A stretch of 64,000 nucleotides of DNA from Polyangiaceae bacterium (GTDB lineage Bacteria > Myxococcota_A > Polyangia > Polyangiales > Polyangiaceae), in NCBI GenBank assembly GCA_019637265.1, contig JAHBVY010000004.1, forward strand, positions 248,001 through 312,000. The letters are read 5' to 3'. Below are positions 17,323-26,343 of this stretch, piece after piece. The position numbers were made by a program, and so were the translations under genes. Numbering within the stretch: the stretch's first letter is position 1; every line of letters begins with the position of its first letter. Below the pieces are notes generated by a model that worked only from the letters and a program-made list of their open reading frames with translations, was not told where the DNA came from and did not search any database.

Positions 17323-17414
17323 GGACAGGGACGCAGGATCTTCGGGTCGTCCACCTGCTCGCACACCTTGGTTTGCGCGGGGCCGGGGATCGGCTGGGGA
17401 CGGGGCGCGGCCTC
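17319..17414 (-). pseudogene. Orphan copy of a kinase C-terminus
   Basis: On the minus strand the frame reads EAAPRPQPIPGPAQTK, then VCEQVDDPKILRPCP and TAG. The kinase at 23580-25331 ends AAPRPQPTPGPAQTK, MCEVEVDGLKILRPCP, TAG. The nucleotide match is also high through the stop codon. No kinase or other gene body precedes it on this strand: the upstream part is antisense to a lipoprotein with a convincing signal peptide. It is best read as a duplicated or decayed gene end. A short functional peptide is not excluded. Confidence 0.6.
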
Positions 17415-17432
17415 CTGCTCGAGGCAGGTGGG

Positions 17433-17993
17433 GTGCAGAGGCCGCACCGCGGGAAGATCGGGAGCCTGACTGCTGGGGCCGCTCTGGGCCTCCTCGCGCT
17501 GGCCTTGGGTTGCTCGGCGACGCCCCCGCCCAGCTGGCAACAGGGCGGCGCGCCGCTCGCGCTCACGGACGCCCGTTGGGATCGCGGGGACGACGATCTC
17601 ATCGAGCTGCGCGCGGATGGTCAGGTGCTGGAAGATGGCGACGTGATCTTCGTGCTCGACGTGGCGGGGCGCGTGGTGGACGACGACCACGACCCCGTGG
17701 CCATCTTGCTGCCCGATGGTTTCGTCGCCGGCACTGACGATCGCCTGCTCGGCCGGGTTGGGGTGTCGAACGCCTCACCACCGGGCGGCGCCACGGCGTG
17801 GCTGGCGCTGATGCCGGATGGCTCGGTGGTGCACTACGACGGCGACGGTGATCCCCATAGCGGAGGGCGCTGGCAGGGCTGCGACGGCCCGGCCCGGCGC
17901 ACCTGCACCCTGGTGACTCACTTGGTGCGCGTGCGGCAGCTCCAGCGCCAACCGAGGACGCGCGTCGGCATTGGCATCGGCATCGGGTTCTGA
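17433..17993 (+). CDS. Small lipoprotein
   Basis: 186 residues from a GTG at 17433. The N-terminus is a classic lipoprotein signal: basic QRPHRGK, hydrophobic LTAGAALGLLALAL, lipobox LALGC. The mature part is acidic (LDVAGRVVDDDHDP, HYDGDGDPHSGG) and may bind divalent cations, which is inference. It contains a short hydrophobic strand pattern typical of beta structure and a basic C-terminus ending in VGIGIGIGF. The frame extends upstream to 17256, but that part overlaps repeats and is rejected. No family is recognised. Confidence 0.65.
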   Translation: MQRPHRGKIGSLTAGAALGLLALALGCSATPPPSWQQGGAPLALTDARWDRGDDDLIELRADGQVLEDGDVIFVLDVAGRVVDDDHDPVAILLPDGFVAGTDDRLLGRVGVSNASPPGGATAWLALMPDGSVVHYDGDGDPHSGGRWQGCDGPARRTCTLVTHLVRVRQLQRQPRTRVGIGIGIGF

Positions 17994-18123
17994 CGGCGCC
18001 CTTTCATTGGGGTTTTGGGGTTTGACGGCGCACCTCGGCGCGCGCCCGCGCCCGCGCGCCTGACGTCACCCGATCGCGGCTTTTTTGCCTGTTCGAGCCG
18101 CTCAGGCGTACCGAGAGGCTCGC

Positions 18124-18753
18124 ATGCGCTTCCGCCCTCACGTCGCCTCAGAGTTCCCCAACGACAACCCGGAGCTGCACCTCGGCGCGCGCTGGGTGTG
18201 CCTGGTGCCCACGGCGAGGCCGCGCGCGGTACGCAGGCCGCTGCCGCAGAGCGCCGTCGAAGCGCCAACGAGCGAGGTGCGCCAGGAAGAGTCCAGCGTA
18301 CCCCCACCGGTAGCGGCGCTGTGCGAGCGCTTCACGCCCCACGAAGTGCCCCACGATCCGCTGCTCGATGAGGCCCTCGACGAGGCGCTGATCGAGGTGC
18401 TCCAAGGCATGGAGGCGGCCGCGCCGACGGCGACGCGCGCGCTCGATAGTCAGACTCAATCACTGATCGAGGACCTCGCCGACACCGTCGCCAGCGCCCT
18501 CACCTGGGACCTCGATGAGCCCGCGGCGCGCGCGCTGCCCGCCGTCGCGACCTGCGCCCCGGAGCTCCCGAGCGACCCGCCCAGTGACGTCACGGAGCGC
18601 GCCACCGCTCACGCCGCGAAGCTCGAGCCCTGCGACGCCGAGCTGGACCGCGCCCCACCGAAGCGGCGCCGTGCGCCGAGCCGCGGTCGCTCCCCACGCT
18701 TCCTCACCACCCTGATCCGCGACGTCACCGACCCCGGCGCCATCGCCGTGTGA
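18124..18753 (+). CDS. Unknown acidic/helical protein
   Basis: 209 residues starting at the ATG at 18124 (MRFRPHVASEF). The central region is helical and acidic (LLDEALDEALIEVLQGMEA, SLIEDLADTVASALTWDLD); the C-terminus is strongly basic (PPKRRRAPSRGRSPRF). No known family is recognised. It is 40 bp upstream of serS on the same strand and may be co-transcribed with it. Codon choice looks coding, but confidence is moderate because there are no homologous motifs. Confidence 0.5.
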   Translation: MRFRPHVASEFPNDNPELHLGARWVCLVPTARPRAVRRPLPQSAVEAPTSEVRQEESSVPPPVAALCERFTPHEVPHDPLLDEALDEALIEVLQGMEAAAPTATRALDSQTQSLIEDLADTVASALTWDLDEPAARALPAVATCAPELPSDPPSDVTERATAHAAKLEPCDAELDRAPPKRRRAPSRGRSPRFLTTLIRDVTDPGAIAV

Positions 18754-18784
18754 CCTTCGCGCGCCGTGAGTCGGCGCGCTATAA

Positions 18785-20110
<1,326 letters not shown>

Positions 20111-20177
20111 GCCGTTTGGGATCCGCCGCGGCGCGGGCAGGCGCCTTATTTTTTGGGGGTTTGCCTGAACGCCGCCG

Positions 20178-20207
20178 CGCGCAGCGGGCCAGGCTGTTCG
20201 CTGCGCG
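20178..20207 (+). terminator. Candidate serS terminator hairpin
   Basis: A 9-bp perfect stem (CGCGCAGCG with CGCTGCGCG) with a 12-nt loop is followed by GCTGCATTTTA, a weak T-rich tail. It lies 68 bp after the serS stop and follows a TTTTTTGGGGG copy of the dispersed motif at 20149-20164. Confidence 0.45.
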
Positions 20208-20258
20208 GCTGCATTTTATGGCGAGCATTGGCCGGAGCCCGGCGATAGGCTAGGCGCC

Positions 20259-20750
20259 ATGCAACGTCCCGTTTGGATTGGGCTCGCCGCCTTCTCGCTC
20301 TGCTTCGCACAGGCGTCGCTCGCCGAAGCGCAGATCAAGCGGCCCGGCGCCCACATCGACTACGACTTCGAGGCAGAGCCGCACCTGCTGCTCGGTCCCA
20401 TCACCCCCATCGACGATGACGACGACCTCGGCATCGGCTTCCGCGGCACCTTGGAGCTGGTCGACAACGGCTTCGTCAAGAGCATCAACAACACGGTCGG
20501 CATCGGCTTCGGCTTCGACCACAACGACCACGTCACGCGCCTCCCCGTGGTGATGCAATGGAACTTCTGGCTGCACCGGAGCTTCTCCGTGTTCGGCGAG
20601 CCCGGCGTCGCCCTGCGGCTGCGCAGCGGTCGTCGCTTCGACCCGTTCGTGCTCTACGCTGGCGGGCGCTGGCACTTCACCGACTGGGGCGCGCTCACGT
20701 TTCGCATCGGTCACCCCGTGGCGAGCATCGGGGTGTCCTTCTTCCTGTGA
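20259..20750 (+). CDS. Exported beta-rich protein
   Basis: 163 residues with a signal peptide (WIGLAAFSLCFAQASLAEAQ) and alternating hydrophobic strands (GIGFRGTLELVDNGF, VGIGFGFDH, MQWNFWLHRSFSVFGEPG), ending in VASIGVSFFL with a terminal aromatic/hydrophobic residue. This pattern fits a small outer-membrane beta-barrel or periplasmic protein. An acidic cluster (IDDDDDLG) could bind cations. No family is recognised. It shows a general resemblance to the exported protein at 40867-41469 but no shared motif that I can point to. It stands alone on the plus strand between serS and the lipoprotein cluster. Confidence 0.6.
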   Translation: MQRPVWIGLAAFSLCFAQASLAEAQIKRPGAHIDYDFEAEPHLLLGPITPIDDDDDLGIGFRGTLELVDNGFVKSINNTVGIGFGFDHNDHVTRLPVVMQWNFWLHRSFSVFGEPGVALRLRSGRRFDPFVLYAGGRWHFTDWGALTFRIGHPVASIGVSFFL

Positions 20751-20805
20751 GGGTCAGCTGAGCTGACCGCGTCCAGACAACGTCAGCCAGGCTGGTCACT
20801 CCATG

Positions 20806-20833
20806 GTGGGGGCGACCGGCCGGTCGCCCTTAC
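20806..20833. repeat. GTAGGGGC-family palindrome
   Basis: GTGGGGGCGACCGG directly joined to CCGGTCGCCCTTAC, a near-perfect palindrome without a loop. It sits between the convergent ends of the barrel-like gene and the lipoprotein cluster, a position that would suit a bidirectional terminator. Confidence 0.8.
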
Positions 20834-20848
20834 CAGTCAGTTGACCTG

Positions 20849-21199
20849 TCAGTCGGCGAGGTCGCTGTCGGTAGCGTCCGCATCAGCATCGACGAGGTCC
20901 GCATCGCTCGTGTCGCCGTCCGCCGCATCGAGCTCTGCATCCCCTGCATCGCCCGCGTCGCTGTCCATCAACGCGGCGTCACCATCCGTGTGCCCTGGTG
21001 CGTCACCGCCCGCGTCGCGCACGCCGCTACCGCCGCTACCTCCAGAGGCGCCGCTACCTCCGGCGCCACCGTTCGCGTCCGCGTTCGAGAACTCGGCCGG
21101 GGGCTCGGGCTGGGGATTCAAGGCGCAGGCCGCGGCGAGCAGCGATGCCAGCGCGGCCACGACGACCGCGCGGAACCACCTGCTCGCCTCGAGGCTCAC
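20849..21199 (-). CDS. NPQPEPP lipoprotein, acidic
   Basis: 116-residue lipoprotein, GTG start overlapping the previous stop (GTGA). The signal peptide AVVVAALASLLAAAC is followed at once by ALNPQPEPPAEFSN. The mature chain has a Gly/Ser segment (NGGAGGSGASGGSGGSG) and then an Asp/Ala tail (DADLVDADADATDSDLAD). The family signature LNPQPEPP is shared with the two upstream genes, so these are paralogues with unrelated C-terminal parts. An acidic surface or Ca-binding role is speculation. It is last in the three-gene set. Confidence 0.7.
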   Translation of the reverse strand: MSLEASRWFRAVVVAALASLLAAACALNPQPEPPAEFSNADANGGAGGSGASGGSGGSGVRDAGGDAPGHTDGDAALMDSDAGDAGDAELDAADGDTSDADLVDADADATDSDLAD

Positions 21200-21765
21200 G
21201 GCGTGCCCCCGGCGCCCGCCGCGCCTGCCGCGCCGCCAACCCCCGAAGCACCGCTGACCCCGCCAGCGCCCGCCGCGCCGGCAGCACCCGACGTGCCACC
21301 CACACCACCGGCGCCCGCCGCACCTGCCGCGCCGCCAACCCCCGCGGAGCCCGCGGCGCCCGCCGCACCACCCGTGCCCGCAGCGCCACCCACACCACCA
21401 GCGCCCGCGGCTCCACCCGTACCCGCAGCGCCACCCGTGCCTGCGGCTCCACCCGTGCCCGCCGTGCTTCCACCGGTGCCCGCGGTGCCGCCGACACCAG
21501 CCGCAGCGCCACTGCCGCCACTGCCGCCTGTACCAGCACTGCCGGCCGTGCCAGCACTGCCGCCCGTGCCGCCCGCAGCGGCGCTCCCGCCACTACCACC
21601 CGCGCCGCCCGTACCGCCGCTACCGCCGAGGCCCCCAGACCCACCGGTCGCGCCCGCGCCCGCGACCGCACCGGAGCCTCCATCGCCCGTCGGCGGCTCA
21701 GGCTGCGGGTTCAGCGAGCACGCGCTGAACAGCCCCAACCACACGAGCCAAGTGAGCCGCTTCAT
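21196..21765 (-). CDS. NPQPEPP lipoprotein with long Gly-rich region
   Basis: 189 residues from the ATG at 21765 (MKRLTWLVWLGLFSAC). The frame is open to 21846, but the shorter start gives a proper signal peptide. The lipobox FSAC is followed by SLNPQPEPPTGDGG. The rest is almost wholly Gly/Ala/Ser/Thr in short repeats (GGTGGAAGTGGAAGTGG), resembling a flexible, collagen-like or silk-like stalk. No folded domain is visible. The high GC imperfect-repeat DNA makes length variation likely. It overlaps the next gene by 4 bp, so the two are translationally coupled. Confidence 0.65.
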   Translation of the reverse strand: MKRLTWLVWLGLFSACSLNPQPEPPTGDGGSGAVAGAGATGGSGGLGGSGGTGGAGGSGGSAAAGGTGGSAGTAGSAGTGGSGGSGAAAGVGGTAGTGGSTAGTGGAAGTGGAAGTGGAAGAGGVGGAAGTGGAAGAAGSAGVGGAAGAAGAGGVGGTSGAAGAAGAGGVSGASGVGGAAGAAGAGGTP

Positions 21766-21892
21766 GAGTGAGGCAGAGTGTACCACGTCGCACGCCTTCA
21801 GCGAGCATGTGCCACTACTCGCATTTGGCACATTGACTTGAGCCACTGAGCCACCAACGGCTCAGATGACACAGTTGGCACAAACCGAGATC

Positions 21893-22333
21893 TCAACCGC
21901 CCACAGCGTCCATCGGGCAGCTCTCCCCGGCCTCAGGCCCCGCGTCCACTGGGGCGCCCGCCGCACCGGCAGCGCCCCCAGTGCCTGCCACGCCCGCGGC
22001 GCCGCCAGTCCCCGCGGCACCACCAGCACCACCAGTGCCCCCGACGCCCCCAGCGCCGGCCGCAGCGGTGTTACCAGCTGCTCCCGCCGTCCCTGAATCG
22101 AGGCCAGTGTGAGGCGAGCCCGCTCCAGCGCCGCCCGATCCATCCTCGATGCCAGCCACGCCACCGTGCCCTGGCATCCTGCCACCACCTGCATCCTCGT
22201 GGAACGAGGTGCCGCCAGCACCATGCGTCTCCTCGGCCGGCGGCTCTGGCTGTGGGTTGAGCCCGCACGCCACCGCCCAGCCCAACGCCAAGGCGAGGCT
22301 AACCCCACGCGTGAAATGCCCGAGCACCGCCAT
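21893..22333 (-). CDS. NPQPEPP lipoprotein with Gly/Asp-rich tail
   Basis: 146 residues. Signal peptide VSLALALGWAVAC is followed by GLNPQPEPPAEETHG. A His/Gly segment (SFHEDAGGGRMPGHGG) and Gly/Ala repeats follow, and the C-terminus ends DAGPEAGESCPMDAVGG with one extra Cys. It is the first of three paralogues in the same orientation. The 127-bp gap to the next start contains several TTGGCAC-like words but no promoter I can defend. A degenerate AGCACG...CGTGCT hairpin lies upstream at 22377-22423. Confidence 0.65.
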   Translation of the reverse strand: MAVLGHFTRGVSLALALGWAVACGLNPQPEPPAEETHGAGGTSFHEDAGGGRMPGHGGVAGIEDGSGGAGAGSPHTGLDSGTAGAAGNTAAAGAGGVGGTGGAGGAAGTGGAAGVAGTGGAAGAAGAPVDAGPEAGESCPMDAVGG

Positions 22334-22376
22334 CCACCAACGAGCCTAGCAAACTTCCTGCCAGCGCGGTGCACCG

Positions 22377-22423
22377 AGCACGGCGCGCACCAACGCGACG
22401 CAAGGTGACCGCTTGGTCGTGCT
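22377..22423. repeat. Degenerate AGSACGAC hairpin
   Basis: AGCACGGC at the left and GGTCGTGCT at the right match the ends of the hairpin at 17213, but the interior is longer and not well paired. It lies upstream of the first NPQPEPP gene. Confidence 0.4.
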
Positions 22424-22443
22424 ACTGGAGCGGTGCCGTCCAA

Positions 22444-22554
22444 CCCCCTGAAGAACATGGGCGGAGCGAGTCAGCGCCGCACTGCTCCGAGGACGACTCG
22501 AAGCGACTCAGCGCACCCCCTGAAGAACATGGGCGGAGCGAGTCAGCGCCGCAC
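22444..22554. repeat. Perfect 39-bp direct repeat, 72-bp period
   Basis: The 39-bp unit starts CCCCCTGAAGAACATGGGCG. Copies occupy 22444-22482 and 22516-22554 with a 33-bp spacer. The second copy contains the last codons and stop of the DAHP-synthase-like gene; the first lies just after the gene. The left flank is GCGGTGCCGTCCAA, a copy of the dispersed motif. Confidence 0.85.
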
Positions 22555-23409
22555 GGCCTCACCGATCGCGAGGAGCTTGCCCGCGAGGTCCACGGCATCT
22601 TGCCAACTCAGGGTGGCGGGCTGCGTGGCTGGCGCGCCGGGTGGCCCTGCCCACACCCGCAGCACCACGCCGTCAGCGCCTGCACCGATCGCAGCGCACG
22701 CCACCGCGGCGCAGTAGCGCGCCCGCTGCGCGATGGTCGGCACGTCCACCACGATGGGCAGGTGCGTGCGCAGCTTGGCGCGCGCGATGGCCGCCACCTC
22801 CAGCGTGCGCGCGCCGTTTGGGTACTCACCCCCCGCCTCCACCAGCACCACGCTCTGGTTGTGCGCCAGCTGCCGCTCCGCAGCGCCAATCCACTTGTTC
22901 GCGCCCCAGCTCGGCTCACGCACCACGAACTGCATGGGCCACTTGGGTGACTCCGGCGAGGGATGCAGGCTGACCCAAGACAGCGCGCCGAGCGCCTCCG
23001 GCACCCGGCGCTCACGGCTCACCGCAGCATCGAACGGGCGCCCCGCGGCGATGGCGTACGGCAAGCTGGCGGGGCCCTCTTCACCGTTCGCCTGCGGGAT
23101 GCCGATGGGCTCCAGCGCGATCCAGGGGCGCTCACCGCCGATGCTCCCAAAGTCCCCGCTCACCACCGTGGAGCGCTGGCGGAAGCGGCGTGAAGCGAGG
23201 CGATAGGGCTCACTCACCCGCACCACCTCGGCCACGGCCTCGAGCTCACGCACGATGGCTACGTCTTCATCGGTGACGCGACCCACCACACCGAGCAGCG
23301 TCTGGTTCTGGCCGCTCGAGCGGTGCACATCGAACTTCGCCTCCGCCAAGTGGGCGATCACCGCCTCGATGGCGGATTCGGGCGCTTCGGCTTCCATCAC
23401 GACGATCAT
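22543..23409 (-). CDS. DAHP synthase-like protein lacking catalytic motifs
   Basis: 289 residues from the ATG at 23409 (MIVVMEAEAPESAIEAVIAH). The N-terminal ferredoxin-like domain matches the type I-beta DAHP synthase start (IVVM, GQNQTLLGVVGRV, VSEPYRLASRRFR). The barrel is shorter than usual (family about 335-350 residues). From memory of the family, GPCSVE is replaced by LEPIGIP, the KPRTSP segment is absent, and DPSHSGG is replaced by DVPTIAQ in LPIVVDVPTIAQRARYCAA. The metal and phosphoenolpyruvate ligands therefore appear lost, so it is probably not a working DAHP synthase. A regulatory or altered role is possible. The reading frame upstream to 23520 is not used. Confidence 0.65.
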   Translation of the reverse strand: MIVVMEAEAPESAIEAVIAHLAEAKFDVHRSSGQNQTLLGVVGRVTDEDVAIVRELEAVAEVVRVSEPYRLASRRFRQRSTVVSGDFGSIGGERPWIALEPIGIPQANGEEGPASLPYAIAAGRPFDAAVSRERRVPEALGALSWVSLHPSPESPKWPMQFVVREPSWGANKWIGAAERQLAHNQSVVLVEAGGEYPNGARTLEVAAIARAKLRTHLPIVVDVPTIAQRARYCAAVACAAIGAGADGVVLRVWAGPPGAPATQPATLSWQDAVDLAGKLLAIGEAVRR

Positions 23410-23579
23410 GGGGCCTGGCAGAATACAGGAACTCTGGAGCGCTCGACTCAAAACCAACGTGGCGGAGCGAATGGCTGGCGGCCTCCAGGTCAGGCGGCCT
23501 CCAGCTGGCGGGCTCTCCACAAACCGGTTACCCAGCCCGTGTTCCGCGCTAACCTACGCGCACCCCGAAGGACCCCCGC

Positions 23580-25331
23580 GTGCTCGACCAGACTCCCGAC
23601 CCGTTGATCGACACCCTCGTGGCCGATCGCTACCGCGTGGTGAGGCGCCTCGGCGAAGGTGGCATGGGCGAGGTCTACCTCGCGATGCACGAGGCCATCG
23701 AGAAGAAGGTGGCGCTCAAGGTGCTCCGCCCGGAGTTCTCTCAGAAGGCGGACATCGTCAGCCGCTTCCAGCAAGAGGCGATCAGCGCCTCGCGCATCAA
23801 GCACCCGAACGTGCTCGAGATCTTCGATTTCGGGCAGCTCGAGAACGGCGCCTTCTACCTGGCGATGGAGTTCCTGGAGGGGCACGACCTCGCGGATGAG
23901 CTCCAGCGCCTGCACGTGATGCCCCCGGCGGACGGCGTGCGTATCGCCTTGCAAATCTGCCGGGCGCTCGCGGCGGCGCACAAACAGGGGGTGGTGCACC
24001 GCGACATGAAGCCGGAGAACGTGTTCCTCCAGCGCGTCGCGGATGGCGAAGAAATCGTCAAAATCGTGGATTTTGGCATCGCGCAGCTGCGCACCACGGA
24101 GGAGGCCGAGAAGCAGCAGCCCACGCGCAGGCGCCTCACCAAGACCGGCATGATCTTCGGTACGCCGGAGTACATGTCGCCCGAGCAGGCGGCAGGTAAG
24201 AAGGCTGACCAGCGCGTCGATATCTACGCCACCGGGATCATCATGTACGAGATGTTCACCGGGGCGGTGCCGTTCACCGGTGAGACCTTCATGGCGGTGC
24301 TGGCGGCGCACTTGAACGACACACCGCCCCCCATGCGCACGCTGGTGCCCGACTTACCCCTCTCGCCGGAGCTGGAGGCGGTGGTGATGCGCGCGCTGGA
24401 GAAGAAGCCGGACGCGCGCTTCCAGACCATGAACGAGCTGATGCAGGCGATTTTGGGGACGCCCGAGGCCGCCGGGATGGGTCCCGCGACACGTCAGCTC
24501 AGCGAACCACCGCTCAGCGTGCTCGCCGGCGGCTATCAACCGAATCAGCCGCCAGGCGCCGTCACGGGGCACCAGTTCGGCGCGCCAGGTGGCGCGGCGG
24601 GGCCGCAAACGGCCGCGCAGTTCGGCCCAGGCGCGGCGGACGCGAGCGGCTCTTACTCGGCGCCCACCGCCATCTCACCAGGTCAGTCTTACGGACCACC
24701 GAGCGTGGTGCCGCCCTACCCGGGGCACAGCACCCAAGGCCAGTTCGAGGCACACACCCGGGCAGAGACGCGCCTCGACGCCAGCACCACGCAGCCCCCT
24801 GAGCGCCAACGCTCCAAGCTGGGCTGGGTGGTCGGCGGTGGCTTGCTCCTCACGGCGGCCGCGGTGGGCGCGGTGGTGGTGCTCCCGAAGCTCAGCGCCG
24901 CTGACCATGCCGCCCCCGCGGAGCAACCGAGCGCAGCGCCCGAGCCGGCTCTCTCCGCGGCACCGGTCGCGACGCCCAGCGCACCCGTCTCGGATCCACC
25001 GCCCGAGCCCCCCAAGCCGACCAAGCTCACCTTGAAGATCACCACGGAGCCGTCGGGCGCGGTGATCCACAAAGAGGGCTTCCAGGTGTGCGACACCACA
25101 CCCTGTGATCTGGTGCTGGACCCTGACGAGGCCATCGAGCTCACCGCCACCAAGGGCGCGATGAAGGGCAGCGAGAAGGTGCTGGCGCAGCGCGATGGGC
25201 AGGCGGTGCTGATCAAGCTGAAGGGCGCCGCCGTGGCCGCGCCCCGCCCCCAGCCGACCCCCGGCCCCGCGCAGACCAAGATGTGCGAGGTGGAGGTGGA
25301 CGGCCTGAAGATCCTGCGCCCCTGTCCATAG
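23580..25331 (+). CDS. Hanks-type Ser/Thr protein kinase with C-terminal PEGA-like domain
   Basis: 583 residues, GTG start. Kinase motifs are all intact: LGEGGMGEVYLA (about 24-35), VALKVLRPE, HRDMKPEN (about 139), VDFGIAQ (about 162) and GTPEYMSPEQ. A Gly/Pro/Gln-rich linker (about 300-410) follows. One TM helix (about 414-436, WVVGGGLLLTAAAVGAVVV) leads to a Pro/Ala spacer and a PEGA-like domain (about 482-545, ITTEPSGAVIHKEGF). Two Cys flank TTP (CDTTPC). The final 30 residues are duplicated as an orphan fragment at 17319-17414. It ends 4 bp from the convergent cyclic-nucleotide-binding gene. Confidence 0.93.
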   Translation: MLDQTPDPLIDTLVADRYRVVRRLGEGGMGEVYLAMHEAIEKKVALKVLRPEFSQKADIVSRFQQEAISASRIKHPNVLEIFDFGQLENGAFYLAMEFLEGHDLADELQRLHVMPPADGVRIALQICRALAAAHKQGVVHRDMKPENVFLQRVADGEEIVKIVDFGIAQLRTTEEAEKQQPTRRRLTKTGMIFGTPEYMSPEQAAGKKADQRVDIYATGIIMYEMFTGAVPFTGETFMAVLAAHLNDTPPPMRTLVPDLPLSPELEAVVMRALEKKPDARFQTMNELMQAILGTPEAAGMGPATRQLSEPPLSVLAGGYQPNQPPGAVTGHQFGAPGGAAGPQTAAQFGPGAADASGSYSAPTAISPGQSYGPPSVVPPYPGHSTQGQFEAHTRAETRLDASTTQPPERQRSKLGWVVGGGLLLTAAAVGAVVVLPKLSAADHAAPAEQPSAAPEPALSAAPVATPSAPVSDPPPEPPKPTKLTLKITTEPSGAVIHKEGFQVCDTTPCDLVLDPDEAIELTATKGAMKGSEKVLAQRDGQAVLIKLKGAAVAAPRPQPTPGPAQTKMCEVEVDGLKILRPCP

Positions 25332-25335
25332 GGCC

Positions 25336-25851
25336 CTACGGGCGGCGACGGCGCGCGACGTAGGTGGGCACCAGGCTCGTCACGAAATCCGCCAGGATGC
25401 CGTCCGTCACCCGCAGGCGTCGGCTCAGCTCACGCGCGATGTTGAGCACCACCAGCGCGTACGCCTTCAGGTCGAAGCGGTAGAGCGCGTCCAAATCCGC
25501 CGCGCGGATCTTGAGCAGGCGCGAGGGCGCCAGCGCGCGCACCGTAGCGGAGCGCGGCTGCACGTCGATCACGCTCATCTCCCCGAACCAATCGCCGACC
25601 CCGAGCAGCGCGACCCGCGCGTCCACCCCCGTCTTGCTCTGCTTGACGACCTCCACCTCACCCTCGAGCAGCACGTAGAACTCGCTGGCCGTCTCCCCCT
25701 CACTGAAGATGACCTCCCCGCTGCCGGGCGTCACCACCGTCAGGTTGGCTGACAGGTGCTGGAGCGCCTCACTCGACAGGGCACCGAACAAACCAATGCG
25801 CTGGAGCTCGTCGGCGCTGACTGATGAAACCGAGGGCTGCATCGGTTGCAA
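25336..25851 (-). CDS. Cyclic nucleotide-binding domain protein
   Basis: 171-residue single-domain protein. The cNMP-binding fold is clear: IGLFGALSSEALQHLSANL, GEVIFSEGETASEFYVLLEGEVEVV, and the phosphate-binding cassette GEMSVIDVQPRSATVRAL with the Gly-Glu and Arg-Ser pair. The C-terminal helices (LNIARELSRRLRVTDG) are present, but no helix-turn-helix is visible, so it is unlikely to be a CRP-type regulator by itself. It may bind cAMP or c-di-GMP or act as a partner to other proteins. Start is ATG at 25851; ATG at 25842 is an alternative. Confidence 0.88.
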   Translation of the reverse strand: MQPMQPSVSSVSADELQRIGLFGALSSEALQHLSANLTVVTPGSGEVIFSEGETASEFYVLLEGEVEVVKQSKTGVDARVALLGVGDWFGEMSVIDVQPRSATVRALAPSRLLKIRAADLDALYRFDLKAYALVVLNIARELSRRLRVTDGILADFVTSLVPTYVARRRRP

Positions 25852-26343
25852 GGCTAGCAGGCCGCGCCGCGCGAGGCTCGCGACCCCTCAGCGCATGGGA
25901 TCGCGCACGGCACTTCATGAAGCGCGGCGTGCAGCGCCTCACGGTGACTACCCGTCCAACCGGCTCTTCAACGCTTCGAGGCTCTACAAAAGCGCTCTTT
26001 CAAGGCCGCGCGGAGACGCCCATGAGGTCGACGACCGTGACCCAAGCGGCGCGCGGCACTTCATGAAGCGCGGCGTGTAGCGCTTCGCGGTGACTACCCG
26101 TCCAACCCCCCGATCGAACCTCTCATGAAGCTCCGTGCGGCTCAGCCAGCAGGACCTAGCGAAGCAAGCGCTTGGATATCGCTGATGCAGCTCAGCGAGC
26201 AGGGCCTGGGGGTTGGGGGGGCTCAGCGCGGCGACCCACGGCGCGTCACGGCTCAGCGAGCCCACGCCGGCACCGCGCTTCGAGCGCACACGACGCCGAG
26301 CCGCATCGTCGAGAGCAGCTCTCGAAGCCAGCGGCGGAGAAGC
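25852..26343. other. Gene-free repeat-rich interval
   Basis: About 490 bp without a convincing gene. It holds the 53-bp direct repeat at 25909/26055, a CCCATGAGGTCGA word (26019) also found at 39946, several CTCAGCGAGC units, and a GGGGGTTGGGGGGG tract (26207-26221). No terminator or promoter is defensible. Confidence 0.6.
25909..26107. repeat. 53-bp imperfect direct repeat pair
   Basis: Copies at 25909-25961 and 26055-26107 start GGCACTTCATGAAGCGCGGC and end CGGTGACTACCCGTCCAACC; they differ at a few positions. TTCATGAA within the unit is itself a palindrome. The end is related to the GCGGTGCCGTCCAACC dispersed motif. Confidence 0.8.

Noticed and set aside
17256..17432. N-terminal extension of the 17433 lipoprotein
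   Set aside because: It runs through a palindromic repeat and the antisense kinase-tail fragment and lacks a signal peptide; the GTG at 17433 gives a proper lipoprotein signal.
21766..21892. Sigma-54-like TTGGCAC words before the second NPQPEPP gene
   Set aside because: The spacing to a TTGC or GC element does not fit the -24/-12 pattern in either orientation.
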